Shown: in pieces, positions 1-11,888 of the stretch
How positions within the stretch are numbered: the first letter of the stretch is position 1
How the letters are laid out: each line of letters starts with the position of its first letter
Assembly (NCBI RefSeq): GCF_963855985.1
Contig: NC_087109.1
Span: 4,236,001-4,300,000 of the forward strand
Origin: Ostrinia nubilalis
Lineage: Eukaryota > Arthropoda > Insecta > Lepidoptera > Crambidae
Direction: 5' to 3'
Length of the DNA stretch: 64,000 bases
Made by a program: the position numbers and the translations under genes
The notes under the pieces: model-generated
Database searches by the model: none
What the model was told of the DNA's origin: nothing
The model's input: only the letters and a program-made list of their open reading frames with translations

Positions 1-690
1 TACTCGTCCCCATAAAGGACAATAGAAACTTTTCTGTAACAAAAAATAAATATCCAAAAGTTCTCTATATTTTTTTACAAAAACATTCATCCAGCACTGT
101 ACACTTATTTTTTACATACATATCCAAGATATTATTAATGAATTATGTTGCACGTTCGTACATACAGAGTAGATATTTTTATAAAAACCATGACGACGAC
201 CATTCAATGAATGCAATTAAAAGTTTGTAAAAATATTAATTTTACAACCGCAACCATTTTTGATTTGCAACGGTGGCGTATCGCAAAAAACCTGGTCATT
301 TTTAATAATATACTTAAATGAATTATTTATGTTGAAATGGCATGTGGACTTTGATATGTACTTGTCATTGCCCCAGGTTTAAATAGTGGGGATTTCAATA
401 AATAAGCTTTGTGCATATTCTTAGGAAATTCCGAATTAATAATATTCCTAAGAACATAGGAAGTCAATATCTCAACAAATAATAACCTTGATATTTGGAA
501 AGATCAGCATTTCACAGGAAAAATGTTGTACGTTTCGCAGAAATTATGTTCTTATAGACTAACAAATACCTAGATATATGTATAAAATGATTGTTTACTG
601 TCTAACGTTATGATTACATTTGAAATATTACTGGTAAGTTGCTACTATCGGTAATTGATACGTAAATATTTTTTTAATCTATCCATCCAT
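1..690. other. No recognisable feature
   Basis: AT-rich sequence without coding signal, terminal repeats or tandem structure. Confidence 0.5.
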
Positions 691-701
691 CCCAGCCTTA
701 G

Positions 702-829
702 GGCTGAGTTGCTTTAACTTCATTCATCTTACTTTAACTTCAACAAACTTCAAAAGTCTGTCAAACTCCACACAAAAAATACCGGTTATTGTGTAAGGTA
801 CTGTTTAAGTAAGATTGTGCAACTAAGCC
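702..829. mobile_element. Same MITE family, diverged copy 1
   Basis: GGCTGAGTTGC at the left and GTGCAACTAAGCC at the right, with the shared interior (CTGTCAAACTCCA, ACCGGTTA). It contains an extra TTTAACTTCATTCATC stretch, and its flanks no longer match (TTA versus TAA). Confidence 0.65.
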
Positions 830-1295
830 TAAGACATTATGCCAATGTTTGGTTGATAAGACAATACGAGTACAATTTCAATTCCTCATCAAACTCAAGA
901 AAGGATTCATGCAGGCTGTGTTTGTCCCATTTACCCTAAATTCACGCTTGAATTTGAATCGAGTTTGAACTTCGTTTCATAATACTATCTCAAACCCAGT
1001 TTACCAAACCGGTTGCATGTTTACCTTTTTAAAGATGATCAAATAAAAACAAATCGCCGCCATTTTTAACAGTTAAAGTGAATGAAGTTCGTATATTCAC
1101 TTTATTAAGGCAGTGGGTTTGTTTTCCGATCAGTTTGAAATAAAAATTGTGTGGGATGATGGTGATTCTGACCATTTTTAGGATGTGTGCAATCAGGCAA
1201 ATGAACCTGACTTCTTTAGGATTAACTTGTCCAATGTGCAGTTTTAATTCTGTCATAACTGTCAAACATGACATTTAAGACGTATCCTTGATTAA

Positions 1296-1413
1296 GGCTG
1301 GGTTGCACCATCTTACTTTAACTTTAACAAACGTCAAATATCTGTCAAACTCCATGCAAAAAACACCGGTTAAGGTTAAAGTCACGGTTAAAACAAAGTG
1401 GTGCAACTCAGCC
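1296..1413. mobile_element. TAA-flanked MITE, GGCTGAGTTGCACCA family, copy 2
   Basis: The ends GGCTGGGTTGCACC and GGTGCAACTCAGCC are inverted. TAA flanks exactly (1293-1295, 1414-1416). The interior carries AACAAACGTCAAA and CACCGGTTAA motifs shared by the other copies. The 3-bp TAA duplication and GG...CC ends suggest PIF/Harbinger ancestry. Confidence 0.8.
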
Positions 1414-3081
1414 TAATTGAGGGTCTCTCATTTCGGACTCAATTCTAAAAGTAACAAACTCAAATTGTATTCATCCCTTTTTTGTAAGTGCGCATGAATT
1501 AAACGGATTGATAAGATATAAGCTAAAATATCGTATTTTTCAGATTTTAACCAACAACTAGACAAAAAGTAGAGTATAAGATATAAAAATGTCTAGTTCA
1601 CAAATTATAGAGTATACGTTTAGCGAATGCTAATTTCTGACCTACTTGGCCTAGAAACTACTTTAAGACAGGACGTGAGTGAGGCCAAAGGCCGGAAAAA
1701 TCGCAAGCGCATCCTACATAACGTGTAGTGATATTATTGATCTAGATTTGTTTATTTAACCTATGTAATGTAACAAAAAAAATATGTTTTACAAAGTTTC
1801 GCTTCGAACGGACGACGTGAGTGCACGTCATGCTGTGGCATCATAAAAGAGCATTTTTTTTGCATTAAAAATGTAGGTTTGGATGTGCTATTGATTGTAT
1901 TTAATTTTATTTAATTATTACCATCAGGTGATCCATCTTCTCGTTTGTTTCCTGTCCCATAAAAAAAGCTTCTCGCTTCATTATACTTTTTGAACAAATT
2001 TTAGAGTCATGCTTATTTTGTTTGCGAATAACAACATTAAATACTTAAAAAAAACTCTTAAAACCGATTCAATCCAATCAAACGTAGTTTCTGAGAGAAT
2101 CCCAATCATGAGATTGGCACTACTTCCACCTCTCGTTCCTACCACTGCAACTTCTATGTAGCCAGGATTTACAGCTTGACCGCCAATAAAAGTCCATCTA
2201 GTCTGTAATGATTGGTTTAAGTATTGAAATTCAAGCAATTTAAAGCTTTATGTCTTAGATTGAATCGAATGTTGAGTTTCGTCTGTAACACGGATCTTAA
2301 CTTCTTAAGCCTTGTTCTCACTAGTTGAGTCAAATTCAAACATTTATTGCATAGAATAGGTATTTTACATAATATGAGGTCTTATAATATAATTTGCACA
2401 GTGCTTACTATTCTGCTTACCTACATTTTTAGCATGCAAAATGGTCATTAAAAAAGTCATTAATGTTGTAGATACAGCAGTCTATCAGCCAATTTTTGAG
2501 GTTTCGTATTATTGCATTAGTTGACCCTGTCTTAAATATCTCTGGGATTTTATTATAAATTTTTATGCACATACTGTAGCAGCTTTTTTTGTATAGCGAG
2601 GTTTTTGGAGAAAAATTTATTACAAGTCTGCTTGGAAGTCTAGTATTTCTTGTTTATATATCCCTTGCCCTTAAAAATAGGTGAGGATGCTTTATGACAA
2701 ACTTGAAGCTCTCTAGAATGTACATGCTAGAGACGGTAAGAGTAACTTAGCCAAGTAGCGAGAAAATTAGTAGCTAAACGTGTCTGAACACCAAGAACTT
2801 AGTCGAGTAGGCTACTAAATTGTTTAGTCGTGCCAACTCATTTTGTTGTATTTTTTTGACAGGTGAATAGCACCCCCCATCACGCGTCACGAGTCCGAAC
2901 CGGGTGGTTTAGTAGAGTTCAAATAAAACCACTAATTATTTGTAAACTGTACCTACTCGGCTAAAGTTCGAATGGTTTTTGGTCAGTAACGAGTATTTTA
3001 GTCAAGTAACTACTTGACTAAAATACTCTACTAAAGTGCGAACGGTTTTTTGGTTAGTAGCGAGAATTTTAGTTGTAGTTG

Positions 3082-3228
3082 TTGCAATTCACGAAGGCGA
3101 GTGAGCTTTACATGTGTGGTGGCTCGCTACTGTTCGTTTTTCAAAAGTTTTGATAGACAATTCACCATCGTTAGGTGCATGTACACGTACACACACAAGT
3201 AACGCTCACTCGCCTTCGTGAGTTGCAA
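3082..3228. mobile_element. MITE with about 25-bp TIRs, nested
   Basis: TTGCAATTCACGAAGGCGAG at 3082 is inverted at 3204-3228 (GCTCACTCGCCTTCGTGAG...). Only about one mismatch separates the two arms. About 147 bp, non-coding. Confidence 0.7.
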
Positions 3229-3244
3229 GACCTAAAGCGTGTTA

Positions 3245-3450
3245 GGCCCAGAACAGACGGTGAAACGCAACTGCAACGAAACTGCAACTGCTAGTTACTT
3301 TTGAGTTGCATCTAAGTTTCTGCCATAGCGTCCGTTGAGAGACCAAACATGACGCGACCAGTTTGAAACTTTCAGTTTCAGTTTCATTCATCAGAATCAT
3401 CAGAAAGTTGCAGTTTCGTTGCAGTTGCGTTTCACTGTCTGTTCTGGGCC
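3245..3450. mobile_element. Harbinger-like MITE, 45-bp TIRs, TTA duplication
   Basis: The arms 3245-3289 and 3406-3450 are inverted copies with one mismatch, starting GGCCCAGAACAGACGG. TTA flanks both sides (3242-3244, 3451-3453). A GG...CC terminus with a TTA/TAA duplication is the PIF/Harbinger signature. The near-identity of the arms suggests a young insertion. The long open frame across it on the minus strand is only the palindrome read through. Confidence 0.8.
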
Positions 3451-3499
3451 TTACTTGACTAAATGACTCGACCAGTGCGAACAAGGCTTTAGAGCCAGC

Positions 3500-4210
3500 C
3501 TAGCATGTCCACGACACATTCTGGCTGCGCCTACGCACAGTCGTGACATGGACAGACGTCTATTACTCACTGACCGCCGAATTACTCGCCTAATTACTAT
3601 CCTTCGCTATGTAGGCGCTCTTAAATGATGTAAAGATTGTAAATCCTTTCGTTAATTTGCACAAAAGTTACTGAGGTTAGGATAGGATTTTTCTTTTTAA
3701 AGAGATTTGTAAGCTTCATTAAAATGTTCTACAGGGCAAAGTCTTGACAAATTAATCCATGTTCCAAATGAACGACATATTATAACGATTATAGCTACTA
3801 TACGTAAGTACGTAATACTACGTCATACAATCCATTTGATTTTCATGCTTCAAAAAATGTGAGTGGCACAACTTACCCTAAAATTTTTATATTTAGACTT
3901 AAATGTATTCAAAATGAATTAGAAGAACTCCATATTATTTTGTAGGAGGTCTGCACATCACATAGTATCTACTTAGCTCAACAAATACAAAACTCATGTG
4001 AATGTCCTTTAAAAACGGATTCATTCATCTTGCATTAAAAGGAAACGAATAGAATTGTTATGCATCGGAGACCACGCAAGGTCAATGGTATTTTGAAATG
4101 CATCATGAATCATTTATTATGGCGATAAAAATGTGCGTCGGTTAAATATATTAACAATCTAACTATTGAAGGAATATTTTTAGTGGAGAACGTATCAGCA
4201 ACGTTATTAG
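3500..4210. other. Unannotated intergenic or intronic DNA
   Basis: Only a small imperfect palindrome near 3508-3555 (CATGTCCACGAC / GTCGTGACATGG) stands out. Confidence 0.5.
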
Positions 4211-4218
4211 GGCGTCCT

Positions 4219-4366
4219 CGTGCTTACTATGAGTTTACGTTAGGTGTGCTCGCTAGCGACTGCTTATAGCAGCTATTTTCAAGCACTTAAATCTTCATAG
4301 AACTTTTTGACGCACTTGCTAGTGAGCACACTGAGGAGCACACCTAACGTAAACATGATAAGCATG
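4219..4366. mobile_element. Fold-back MITE, GAGTTTACGTTAGGTG family
   Basis: CGTGCTTACTATGAGTTTACG... at 4219 is inverted as ...CACCTAACGTAAACATGATAAGCATG ending at 4366, with small indels. GCTCGCTAGCGA near the left recurs degenerately (GCTAGTGAGC) on the right. The same end motif reappears at 63954 and a related one at 59508. Confidence 0.65.
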
Positions 4367-4576
4367 ACTGTTCGATGGATCGACAATTTTGAAAAGAAAG
4401 CTGGCAGTTACTAGCTGTATATAAATGCGAGAGATCACCATTTTTGGGGGTTCTAAGGGTTTGTCTTGGCTACGTTCAGTGGTGGACTATTGGCTAAAAT
4501 GATGGTTGAAGGGATACGAATACGGGAGGCAGCACATCTTGCTATAATATACATTGTGCTTAAGTGAGATTGTACC

Positions 4577-4728
4577 TTCTGATTAATTTCGTTACTGATC
4601 CAATGACAGTTAACTTTCCCCCGGGACAAACTTGACCTTTACTGGTCGAGTTTTTATTGGCGGTCAAGCTGTAGATCCTGGCTACACAGGAGTTGCAGCG
4701 GTGGGAAAGAGAGGTGGGAATAGTCCCT
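4577..4728 (-). repeat. GGGGGAAAGTTAA dispersed repeat, copy 1
   Basis: CTTCTGATTAATTTCGTTAC, CAATGACAGTTAACTTTCCC, TTTATTGGCGGTCAAGCTGT, GGAGTTGCAGCGGTGGGAA. Same family, other orientation, at 13249, 15110, 19398 and 45583; a decayed piece lies near 2105-2215. Class unknown, probably a retroelement 3' region. Confidence 0.65.
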
Positions 4729-4739
4729 GTACCTTTTGA

Positions 4740-5950
4740 TTAGTTAAGTGATATTGTGCAACAAAAATGTAATCTTGTAGTAGGTAGTAGTTGTGTCACA
4801 GTTCAAAGGAGAACCTATACCTGGAGAATCAAATCTGATTGATTTTAATACATAGAATTAAAAGCCTCAGAACTGCTGTATGTAGAGTTCGAGTACTCTT
4901 AGATGGTAGGGCAGTTTTTCGATTAAATTTATTTGAGGATAAACTAATCGATTACATCGATATACTATCGATATGCGGCAACACCAGCCGGTGGAATGTG
5001 ATGCAAAAACTGTGACATATTGTTACCTCAGCTGAACCCACGCGATGGAAGAAGACAAAACGTGTTAATCTTTATTTACCTGACCGTAAATTTAGTAATA
5101 TTGGCGTCCGATAAAATACATTGTATTATATTTATCGCGGTGAATCGTAAAAGTCCGGTTTTTTCGAGACGAGGCCGTTGAACCTCGGAGCGTGACAAGT
5201 GACTTGGTGCAGCTAGTTTGGGGCATTGGACAAATAGTAAACTAACTAGTTATTAGGATTTTTGCATTCAAACTAGTAGAATAACAAATTTTTTTTTATA
5301 GTTTTTGGACCTAAAGACAAGTCAATAAGGTTCAAATCATGGTGGGAATTATATTCCCACTGCCTGTAAAAACTAAAAAAAAACTGTACGGTAGAGCTAA
5401 AAAAAACCACGAGTAAAATTAAAAGTAAAAAACGATCGCGGTCTAGATAACACAACAAAAACTTTGTAATTTTAAAAATATACTTGTTAAGTGAGAAATA
5501 AAGAAATTAAACGCTACATTTTTACCATTATTAGCAACTTTGTACCGGTTTTACCCTAAGGTCTTTGCAGCCTTGGGTTTTACCTAATTAAGGGGTTTGC
5601 AGTCATTTAAAGCGTTTAGGGGCAGTAATTGTATGTTTTGATAAATTCGACGTTATCCATCTCTGTTGCTCATCTTGAACAGTGGCAGGAGCAAAAAAGA
5701 CAACAATCAAAAACATTTTTCGGGGCCTCTATTGCAGTTTTAAATGTATTTAGCTAGTGGCTGTTTCAGGTTCGGTAAAGGTTCTGTAAGGGTTAACTCG
5801 TGGCACCCTTTAAGCGGTCGCACGAGTAATCATTTATTACTATTGTGTCTCCATTTGCTGGTACTTTTAGGGTTAAATACCTTGTGGTTCAGACAGAGTA
5901 GAATAAGACTACTCCCAATTATCCCGTGGATGTCGTAAAAGTTGATAGAG
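4740..5950. other. No recognisable feature
   Basis: AT-rich; short frames at 5273-5458 and 5744-5938 are low-complexity and lack any family motif. Confidence 0.5.
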
Positions 5951-5954
5951 ACAA

Positions 5955-6066
5955 AATATGCGAACTTCAGGCCTCTCTATGGTCTGACGGGTACCATAAA
6001 GCGTGGGGAGTATAGGCTAAATACTCCGTTTGTCCCTGGTCAGTTAGAGAGCTGATGATGAGCCTT
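5955..6066 (+). repeat. GCGAACATCAGGCCTCCCC dispersed repeat, copy 1
   Basis: ATGCGAACTTCAGGCCTCTC, AGCGTGGGGAGTATAGGC, TCCGTTTGTCCCTGGT, GCTGATGATGA. The ending is LINE-like. Further copies at 15283, 45818, 59217 and 61915. Confidence 0.6.
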
Positions 6067-6495
6067 TGATGAGCAAATCAAAAATGCAGTTTTGCACTGT
6101 CAAACAGAATATTCCATTAAAAATATCTTTTAAATTATAACATTGCAGATTTAAAACGGTGAAAATCGTGGAAACCAGACCTGCGTAGGCAAACAGGTTG
6201 CTATCGACTTTTCAATTAGATTCTAGCAGTTATACAATAATATTACAGCATATTAACTAATTAACAATTTATCAAACTGTGCCAGCAGCGAGCTGTGAGG
6301 ATGTGAAACCTGTTCTTAACTGTTATCTACGTTCATTCGTCGAAATTAACATACCTATTGCATATTTGTCCGTCTGTGCTAAGGTAATTTCCTATAGTAA
6401 TTCGTGAGAACTTAGTGTCTTATGGCTATACAGTAGAAACATAATACTGTTTCTTGCGCAGTCGGATAAAATTGAAATATCTTCAAATAGTTCGT

Positions 6496-8077
6496 CCCAA
6501 GTAACATTTTACTCCATTTAAGAGTTCACATTTAGTTCCCATGTGTACTTAAAGCATTAGTACAGTTCACTCGTGATGTATAAGCTGTATTATTGCAATT
6601 AATTACACCTATACCTGTCTAAGGGACTTATAGGAGTGTAGACTAGTGTAGAGTTATACTTTTATACGATTGTTGGTGTTATAATACTCTAACAACTATC
6701 CTTTAGTCAGCCATCTGACTAAGAGCATTATAGGAGGGTAGAGATACGGCAACCGCTGTTTAACGGCCTACTTGTACGATGTTATAGAGCTAGCATTTTA
6801 ATAGAACACACGTGGTCATTTATAAAGCCAAAGGCTGTTATGTTTACTTGTTTTAGACTGTTATACAGCTAGTAGCTGTAGTAGGACTTGTTTGTGATAA
6901 TTAAAATAACCTTTTTTTACTATCTGTACAAAAGTGTTTCAATGGTTCGCATAATAAACGAATTTAAACCGGGAACACTACCGTCTGATGCTTTAGGTAT
7001 TCATACTTGACTATTAGTACCTGGGCTAGGCGATTTAACGGACATTAATAATTTTTATTGCGGATCTCTAAAATTTCAGTATTTGAAAGAATTAAAGATA
7101 CACAATTGACCTGAACTAGGTACATCTTAAAGCTGTACATAAGTTCACATTAGAATAAATTTATAGACATTAGCGCTGTAGTGGTACAAATGTGGAACTT
7201 CATATAGATAACAGCATTCTAACAGAACACATGTGAACCTAATATACGCTCACCGCATTAAATTGGAGTTATAACAGTTCACATAGCCGTATTTCATTTC
7301 CATCATTTTGTTCTACATAACCTAAAATATTTACCAAATAAATCTCCAAAATTAATGCAGATTTATCACAAAATTCGCAGATAGAGCGATTGAGTTTTGG
7401 TTTCATGTTATAATTAATTACCGTAATATAATTATAATGCCAATCCAATATCAAAAACTGAAAATTGTAGATTTCCTCTCAGCCAGTTTTAAATATTTTA
7501 AAATGAATATCGCGTTTTTACAGAGGCGCGTAAATATTTTAGCTGTAAATATGTATACATTTCACGATAAAGTTGCATTCCCAATGGCATTAACATTATT
7601 AAGTATTTAAAACCCGTGTTATTATTTGCATAAATGATTATCCGCCCGAGTTGTTTCCCTCTTGGCACTCACGTACAAATACCAAACTAATATTAAAATG
7701 TGGAAATAATTTAAGACACACGTGAACTTTAGGTAGCATTGGAGTACTTTTGTCGGACTTTATAACTTTGAAAGCTGTGCATTTAGCCACTTGTTACTCT
7801 TTATTGTCCTCACGTACGTTGTATGGTTCACACTGCGTCCCATATAGTGCCGTAAGTCAGCCTTAAGTACGATGTTACTACTTAAACTGCTATTATAATG
7901 CTATTATACTGCTAATGTACAGCCATAGTGAACTTAAAGCTGTCTAATTTGTGCCCAAACTGGTTCTATAAAAGCATTATAGCAAGCTATACAGCTCGTA
8001 TACAGCTGACATACACAGCTTGTGGAGTACATGTGAACGACTATTGAACTCTTAAATGGAGTAAAATGTTACTTGGG
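6496..8077. mobile_element. 1.58-kb element with perfect 33-bp TIRs, superfamily unknown
   Basis: 6496-6528 (CCCAAGTAACATTTTACTCC...) and 8045-8077 are exact inverted copies. Inside, short words recur in both orientations near the ends: GTTCAC/GTGAAC, GCATTATA, TATACAGCT, AGAACACAYGTG. There is no coding capacity beyond 61 codons. Only GT matches immediately outside both ends, so the target duplication is unresolved. It looks like a non-autonomous DNA transposon with subterminal binding sites. Confidence 0.72.
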
Positions 8078-8250
8078 GTGGCACCCAAAGTGGCCAAAAA
8101 GTTGACTTGAACACAAACTTATTCCAATTGTAACAAAGACGAGTTGTGAACTTGTTGGCAATCCCTAAAACTGGCAGCTTTAGCCAAATGCCATTTAGCG
8201 AATCTGGAATTCGATGGTCGACTAAATTTGCGTAAAAACAGAATATCTTA

Positions 8251-8337
8251 GGACTTTCCCCCGAATTGAGGAAAATGGGAGTTTTAGTTTCATCTTTACA
8301 CTAAATTTCCCATTATTCCCATTCGGGGGAAGTTCAA
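8251..8337. repeat. Short imperfect fold-back
   Basis: ACTTTCCCCCGAATTG at the left is answered by the complement of ACTTCCCCCGAATGGG at the right, with ATGGGA/TCCCAT inside. A small palindromic element or remnant. Confidence 0.45.
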
Positions 8338-8339
8338 AT

Positions 8340-9970
8340 TCATGTTTCGATAAAAATATGTTAAAGTTCATACATTGTCTTGAAACATATTGTTAGAACT
8401 GTGTAGATTGCTATGTGGTCATACATCTTTGAATAATTATTATTATGCAATTTAAATATAACTAAGTACCTACCTGTAGAAAACAACTAAGTATATTATA
8501 CTAGTATTTAGTTACATACATTCTACAATGTGATTGTCAATTCAAGCCAGACCAATAAACATCCCAGACAATTGAATTTTATAATATCGATATGCAAATA
8601 ATATTTATTGAGTCTGCATTACAAGTATCTTTGTTCTGTAATATATTTTATTTTAAATTATTAGCCTTTGCCCGCAGTTTCGGCCGCGTGGATTTAATAA
8701 ATTAGCCTATGTCACTTACAAAAATAATGTAGTATTCTAGTTCTAAAAGAATTTTACGAATTATAGTTTCAGAGATTATATTCTGCAAACATTCAAACTT
8801 TACCTCCGTTTTACATAGTGTAATAAGTAAGTAAAATTGAATCTGGAATGATTCAATTTTACTTGACTCTGTACTTTTGTACTAAGTTTTAAATAAATAA
8901 ATCTTTCTCTTTTTTTAAAATGCGTTTTGTAAAGGTTTCAAGGAAATTATTTCAATAGCTAAATTGAAAATATGTCTGCAACATGGATATGATTCAAAGC
9001 ATTTACTTAGTTGGTCCATTGATTACGCGAAACTGTCTGACTGTGACTGTTTTATTCGATACAGGCAATATCACATCAGATTACACTTTTTTGTCGCAAA
9101 ATAACCTCTATTGCAATTACATAAGAGACCACAGTGTAAAGCTTGATGTGACATTTTTATTACGTTCACAAATTGTTCTGTCACTGAATAAGTACTTAAA
9201 ATTAAGGCATTTCGTATTGTTTAATAGCACTTTCGATCGTTTTGCGAATACAAAATAAAAACTTTTAACCGTTAAGTTTACACAAACTTACAGAACTAAT
9301 AAAGAAGTTACATTACAACAATGTTTTCAGTATTTGTTTGATTTTAAATGCGCGCCATTATTTTTGCAAATGTTGCCAATTTAGGTAAAGCGAAATTAAT
9401 TCTATTGTTTGGAGATCTTTGAAAAAAAAAATTGCAGTAGGTAGTTATAATAGAAATATTTTGGCCCAATAATATTCAAGTACGAAAGCCTTACTTAATC
9501 CCTGAAAAATATTAAAATCCAAGCACAGCAGCATGCAAAAGTTGTTTTAAATACATGAGACAAACTAAGCCCTATCTTTCTTATTTTATTATGACTCCAC
9601 ACGTGTAGGTCCTCCCACGTACTAAAATAATCTACGTTCAACATTATCTGTCTCTAAAATATCTCCTACGATCCTTTAGTCGGCAGAAAAAATAATCAAA
9701 CGATTTATTCTTACGATATCAGAAATAAAAAACGTATAATTTATTCTGAACACTGGCAGTCTCGTTAAGAAATGACATGACTTTTTTCTTTTTTTGATTT
9801 TTTTCCCGCCATCCGTTTAGTGTAGTGCAAATAGGTCTCAAATCTTTTTCGTTTTTTTATCTGTTACGAGTGCGTACGCTCATGTAGGCCTACGTTTTGC
9901 ATTTAATTAAGAAGATTAAAGATTCCTCGATGATATGGAATATCTTAACTAGATACCATTATTAATTTGT
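8340..9970. other. Mostly unannotated; small repeat traces
   Basis: CTTTGCCCGCAGTTTCGGCC near 8666 is a fragment of the common CCCGCG repeat border. CCACAGTGTAAAGCTTGATG near 9131 recurs inverted near 20042. Otherwise nothing is seen. Confidence 0.5.
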
Positions 9971-10518
9971 TTAACCCTCCGTGTACGAGGTGACTAAAAG
10001 TTACGTCCCGTACCAGGTGGGGTATGACACACCCCAATATACAAAGTGATAAAATTTTCATTCAACATTTTTTTAGGTGGAATTTAATATTTAATATATA
10101 TTATTTACGTATGCTAATTAGGTTTAAGAAATGTTCTGAGCTGAAAATATGTATTATAACATTTTTATCATAAAAAAAACAAAAAGACACAATTTCCGTT
10201 GTTCTTGTAATTTAGGAATCAATTTCCTATGTATAATTTTTAATTAGTGCCTTTAATTATGACAACCGTTTTTATTTAACAAAGTACAAGTATTTACTTA
10301 TAATTTAAAAGTAAATTAAAAACTGGAAGGGTATATATTTGTTTTCATCATCGGTTTTCAATTTACCACAATTCTGATGAAAGAAAATGAGTATGCTCAA
10401 TGCATAAAATGGGAGCGTAACAATTTTATTTATTTATAAAATATGTTATTCCATTTCAGTAGCCCATAAATTGTATCACCAATTATAAATTGTAGCCCAT
10501 AAGTGTATGTCCACATAT

Positions 10519-11888
10519 GAGGGGTGCCAAACCATAACGTTTCAAGTGCCAGAAAGTTAAATTTTCAGGAGATACAAAAAACATTTTTTTCGGAAAAAGA
10601 AAAAGCATTTCCATAAAAAAAGAATGTATTATCGAATTATCATTTATTACTCATAATTTAACACAACTTTTGTATTCTTTCAAAACAAGGAAATAATATT
10701 AATTAAATTCTGAAAAAAAATAAAAGAACAAAACGTTTTAAGTGCCATTATTTATGCAAGTCATAACGTTGTAAGTGTTTTATTACTTGCACATTACTCA
10801 ACTTTAAATATCTTTATTTTAAAATGTTTTTATAAAACAATTTGCTGTCTCCGGCTAAATACGGCAACATGGCACTAATGTCTTTCTTTTTCTCGGCAGA
10901 TAAAGATACAGGTGTCTCGATCATGTCAACTCGTAGTTTCTCAAAACTCGCCTTAGTAATTCCAGGCTTAAGCACTGGAGTCGATATCCAAGGTGCAAAT
11001 TCTCCATAGCTTTTCTTTGTAAAAATGACACCAAAATTTTCAGATGTAAGGCGAATCATCGTTGCCGAAGATATCTGTAGCTTTTTGTTATTAATCATAT
11101 TTTTAGCTAGATTCATCCAACCAAAAAAGGTTTTATTATCCACTACCACGAATGGATTTTTTTTGCAAGCGTTTGTAATAATTTCAATAAGGTCTTTTGG
11201 AATCAATGGCTTTGCACGCTTTTTCGCTTTTTCAATGATCGCAAAATCACGATCGCACGCGAGAAATGTGTGACCTTTTACAGGAAATTTATGAGTAATT
11301 TCCGTAAAATAACCTTTGGCAATTAAAACGAGGAACATAGCAAGTACAGCTTGGTTCTTGTTTTGTCCACCACAGTTATCTGACCACAAAATTAATTTCT
11401 TTTTATGCGTAGTGTAGCCTATTTCATTATGAGTGAAAAACTTGTAAAGACAGGAAGCGATCTCGTTGGAACCCCTTTGCCCAGCAGTTTCATTCAAAAG
11501 AAACATGATCCCCTTTCCTTCGTCCTCCAAATGAATTCCCATATTGACCAACTCTTCTCACTTCTTTATTTTTTGTATTAACATACGATAAACCCTTGTT
11601 TCTAGAATGCTTTCTTATTGTTTTTTTCCATGTAGGTATTTATATTAACACCTTTTTTTCGCGACGTAGACGCGTCATCTTTTTTTGACATTTTGAATGA
11701 ACTGACTTATGCAGCTTATTTGGCACTTAAAACGTTATGGCATGCTATTTTACAAATTTTAAGCTAGATGGCGTTAGATACCCGTCAACTCATAACTACA
11801 AGTAAACGCCGGCATATACAACGTTTTACTGCAATAAAACGTATTTCAGTACGTGTGGCACTTAAAACGTTATGGTTTGGCACCCCTC
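10519..11888 (-). mobile_element. 1.37-kb DNA transposon with 32-bp TIRs and ATAT duplication (Sola-like?)
   Basis: The 32-bp ends 10519-10550 and 11857-11888 are inverted copies with one mismatch (GAGGGGTGCCAAACC..., ...AAGTGCC). ATAT lies immediately outside both (10515-10518, 11889-11892). Because ATAT is its own complement, the exact TIR/TSD border is ambiguous. The inner part of the TIR (CATAACGTTTTAAGTGCC) recurs at about 10731-10746, 10762-10777 and 11722-11739, a typical layout of subterminal transposase-binding sites. A 4-bp duplication fits Sola elements, which is an inference. The element carries one truncated coding region on the minus strand and sits wholly inside the piggyBac-like element. 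Confidence 0.78.
10814..11551 (-). CDS. Transposase-like protein, C-terminal part
   Basis: A 245-residue intact frame inside the ATAT-flanked element. It carries NETAGQRGSNE at residues 20-30, WSDNCGGQNKNQ at 56-67 and GHTFLACDRDFAIIE at 93-107. This spacing (DNCGGQN, then DRDFxxIE) matches a family of insect transposon-encoded proteins I recognise, often annotated only as uncharacterised. The conserved Asp58, Asp102 and Glu107 could be part of a DDE/RNase H-like site, which is inference. Relatives are considerably longer at the N-terminus. Here the frame begins within the conserved block, and upstream of 11551 only non-coding sequence reaches the right TIR. The copy is therefore an internal deletion or 5'-truncated derivative, probably not functional although its remaining frame is clean. 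The absence of stops argues for fairly recent insertion. Confidence 0.7.
   Translation of the reverse strand: MVNMGIHLEDEGKGIMFLLNETAGQRGSNEIASCLYKFFTHNEIGYTTHKKKLILWSDNCGGQNKNQAVLAMFLVLIAKGYFTEITHKFPVKGHTFLACDRDFAIIEKAKKRAKPLIPKDLIEIITNACKKNPFVVVDNKTFFGWMNLAKNMINNKKLQISSATMIRLTSENFGVIFTKKSYGEFAPWISTPVLKPGITKASFEKLRVDMIETPVSLSAEKKKDISAMLPYLAGDSKLFYKNILK

Larger units (their letters stand above)
2307..3489. mobile_element. Outer inverted-repeat element of a nested cluster
   Basis: AAGCCTTGTTCTCACTAG at 2307 and its inverted counterpart ending at 3489 agree over about 26 bp with three mismatches. Variants of the terminal motif (GTTCGAACGG..., GTCAAGTAG) recur around 2960-3075, including a near-perfect palindrome at 2991-3028 (17-bp arms around AACT). 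Two complete younger MITEs lie within it. No confident target duplication was seen. Confidence 0.55.
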
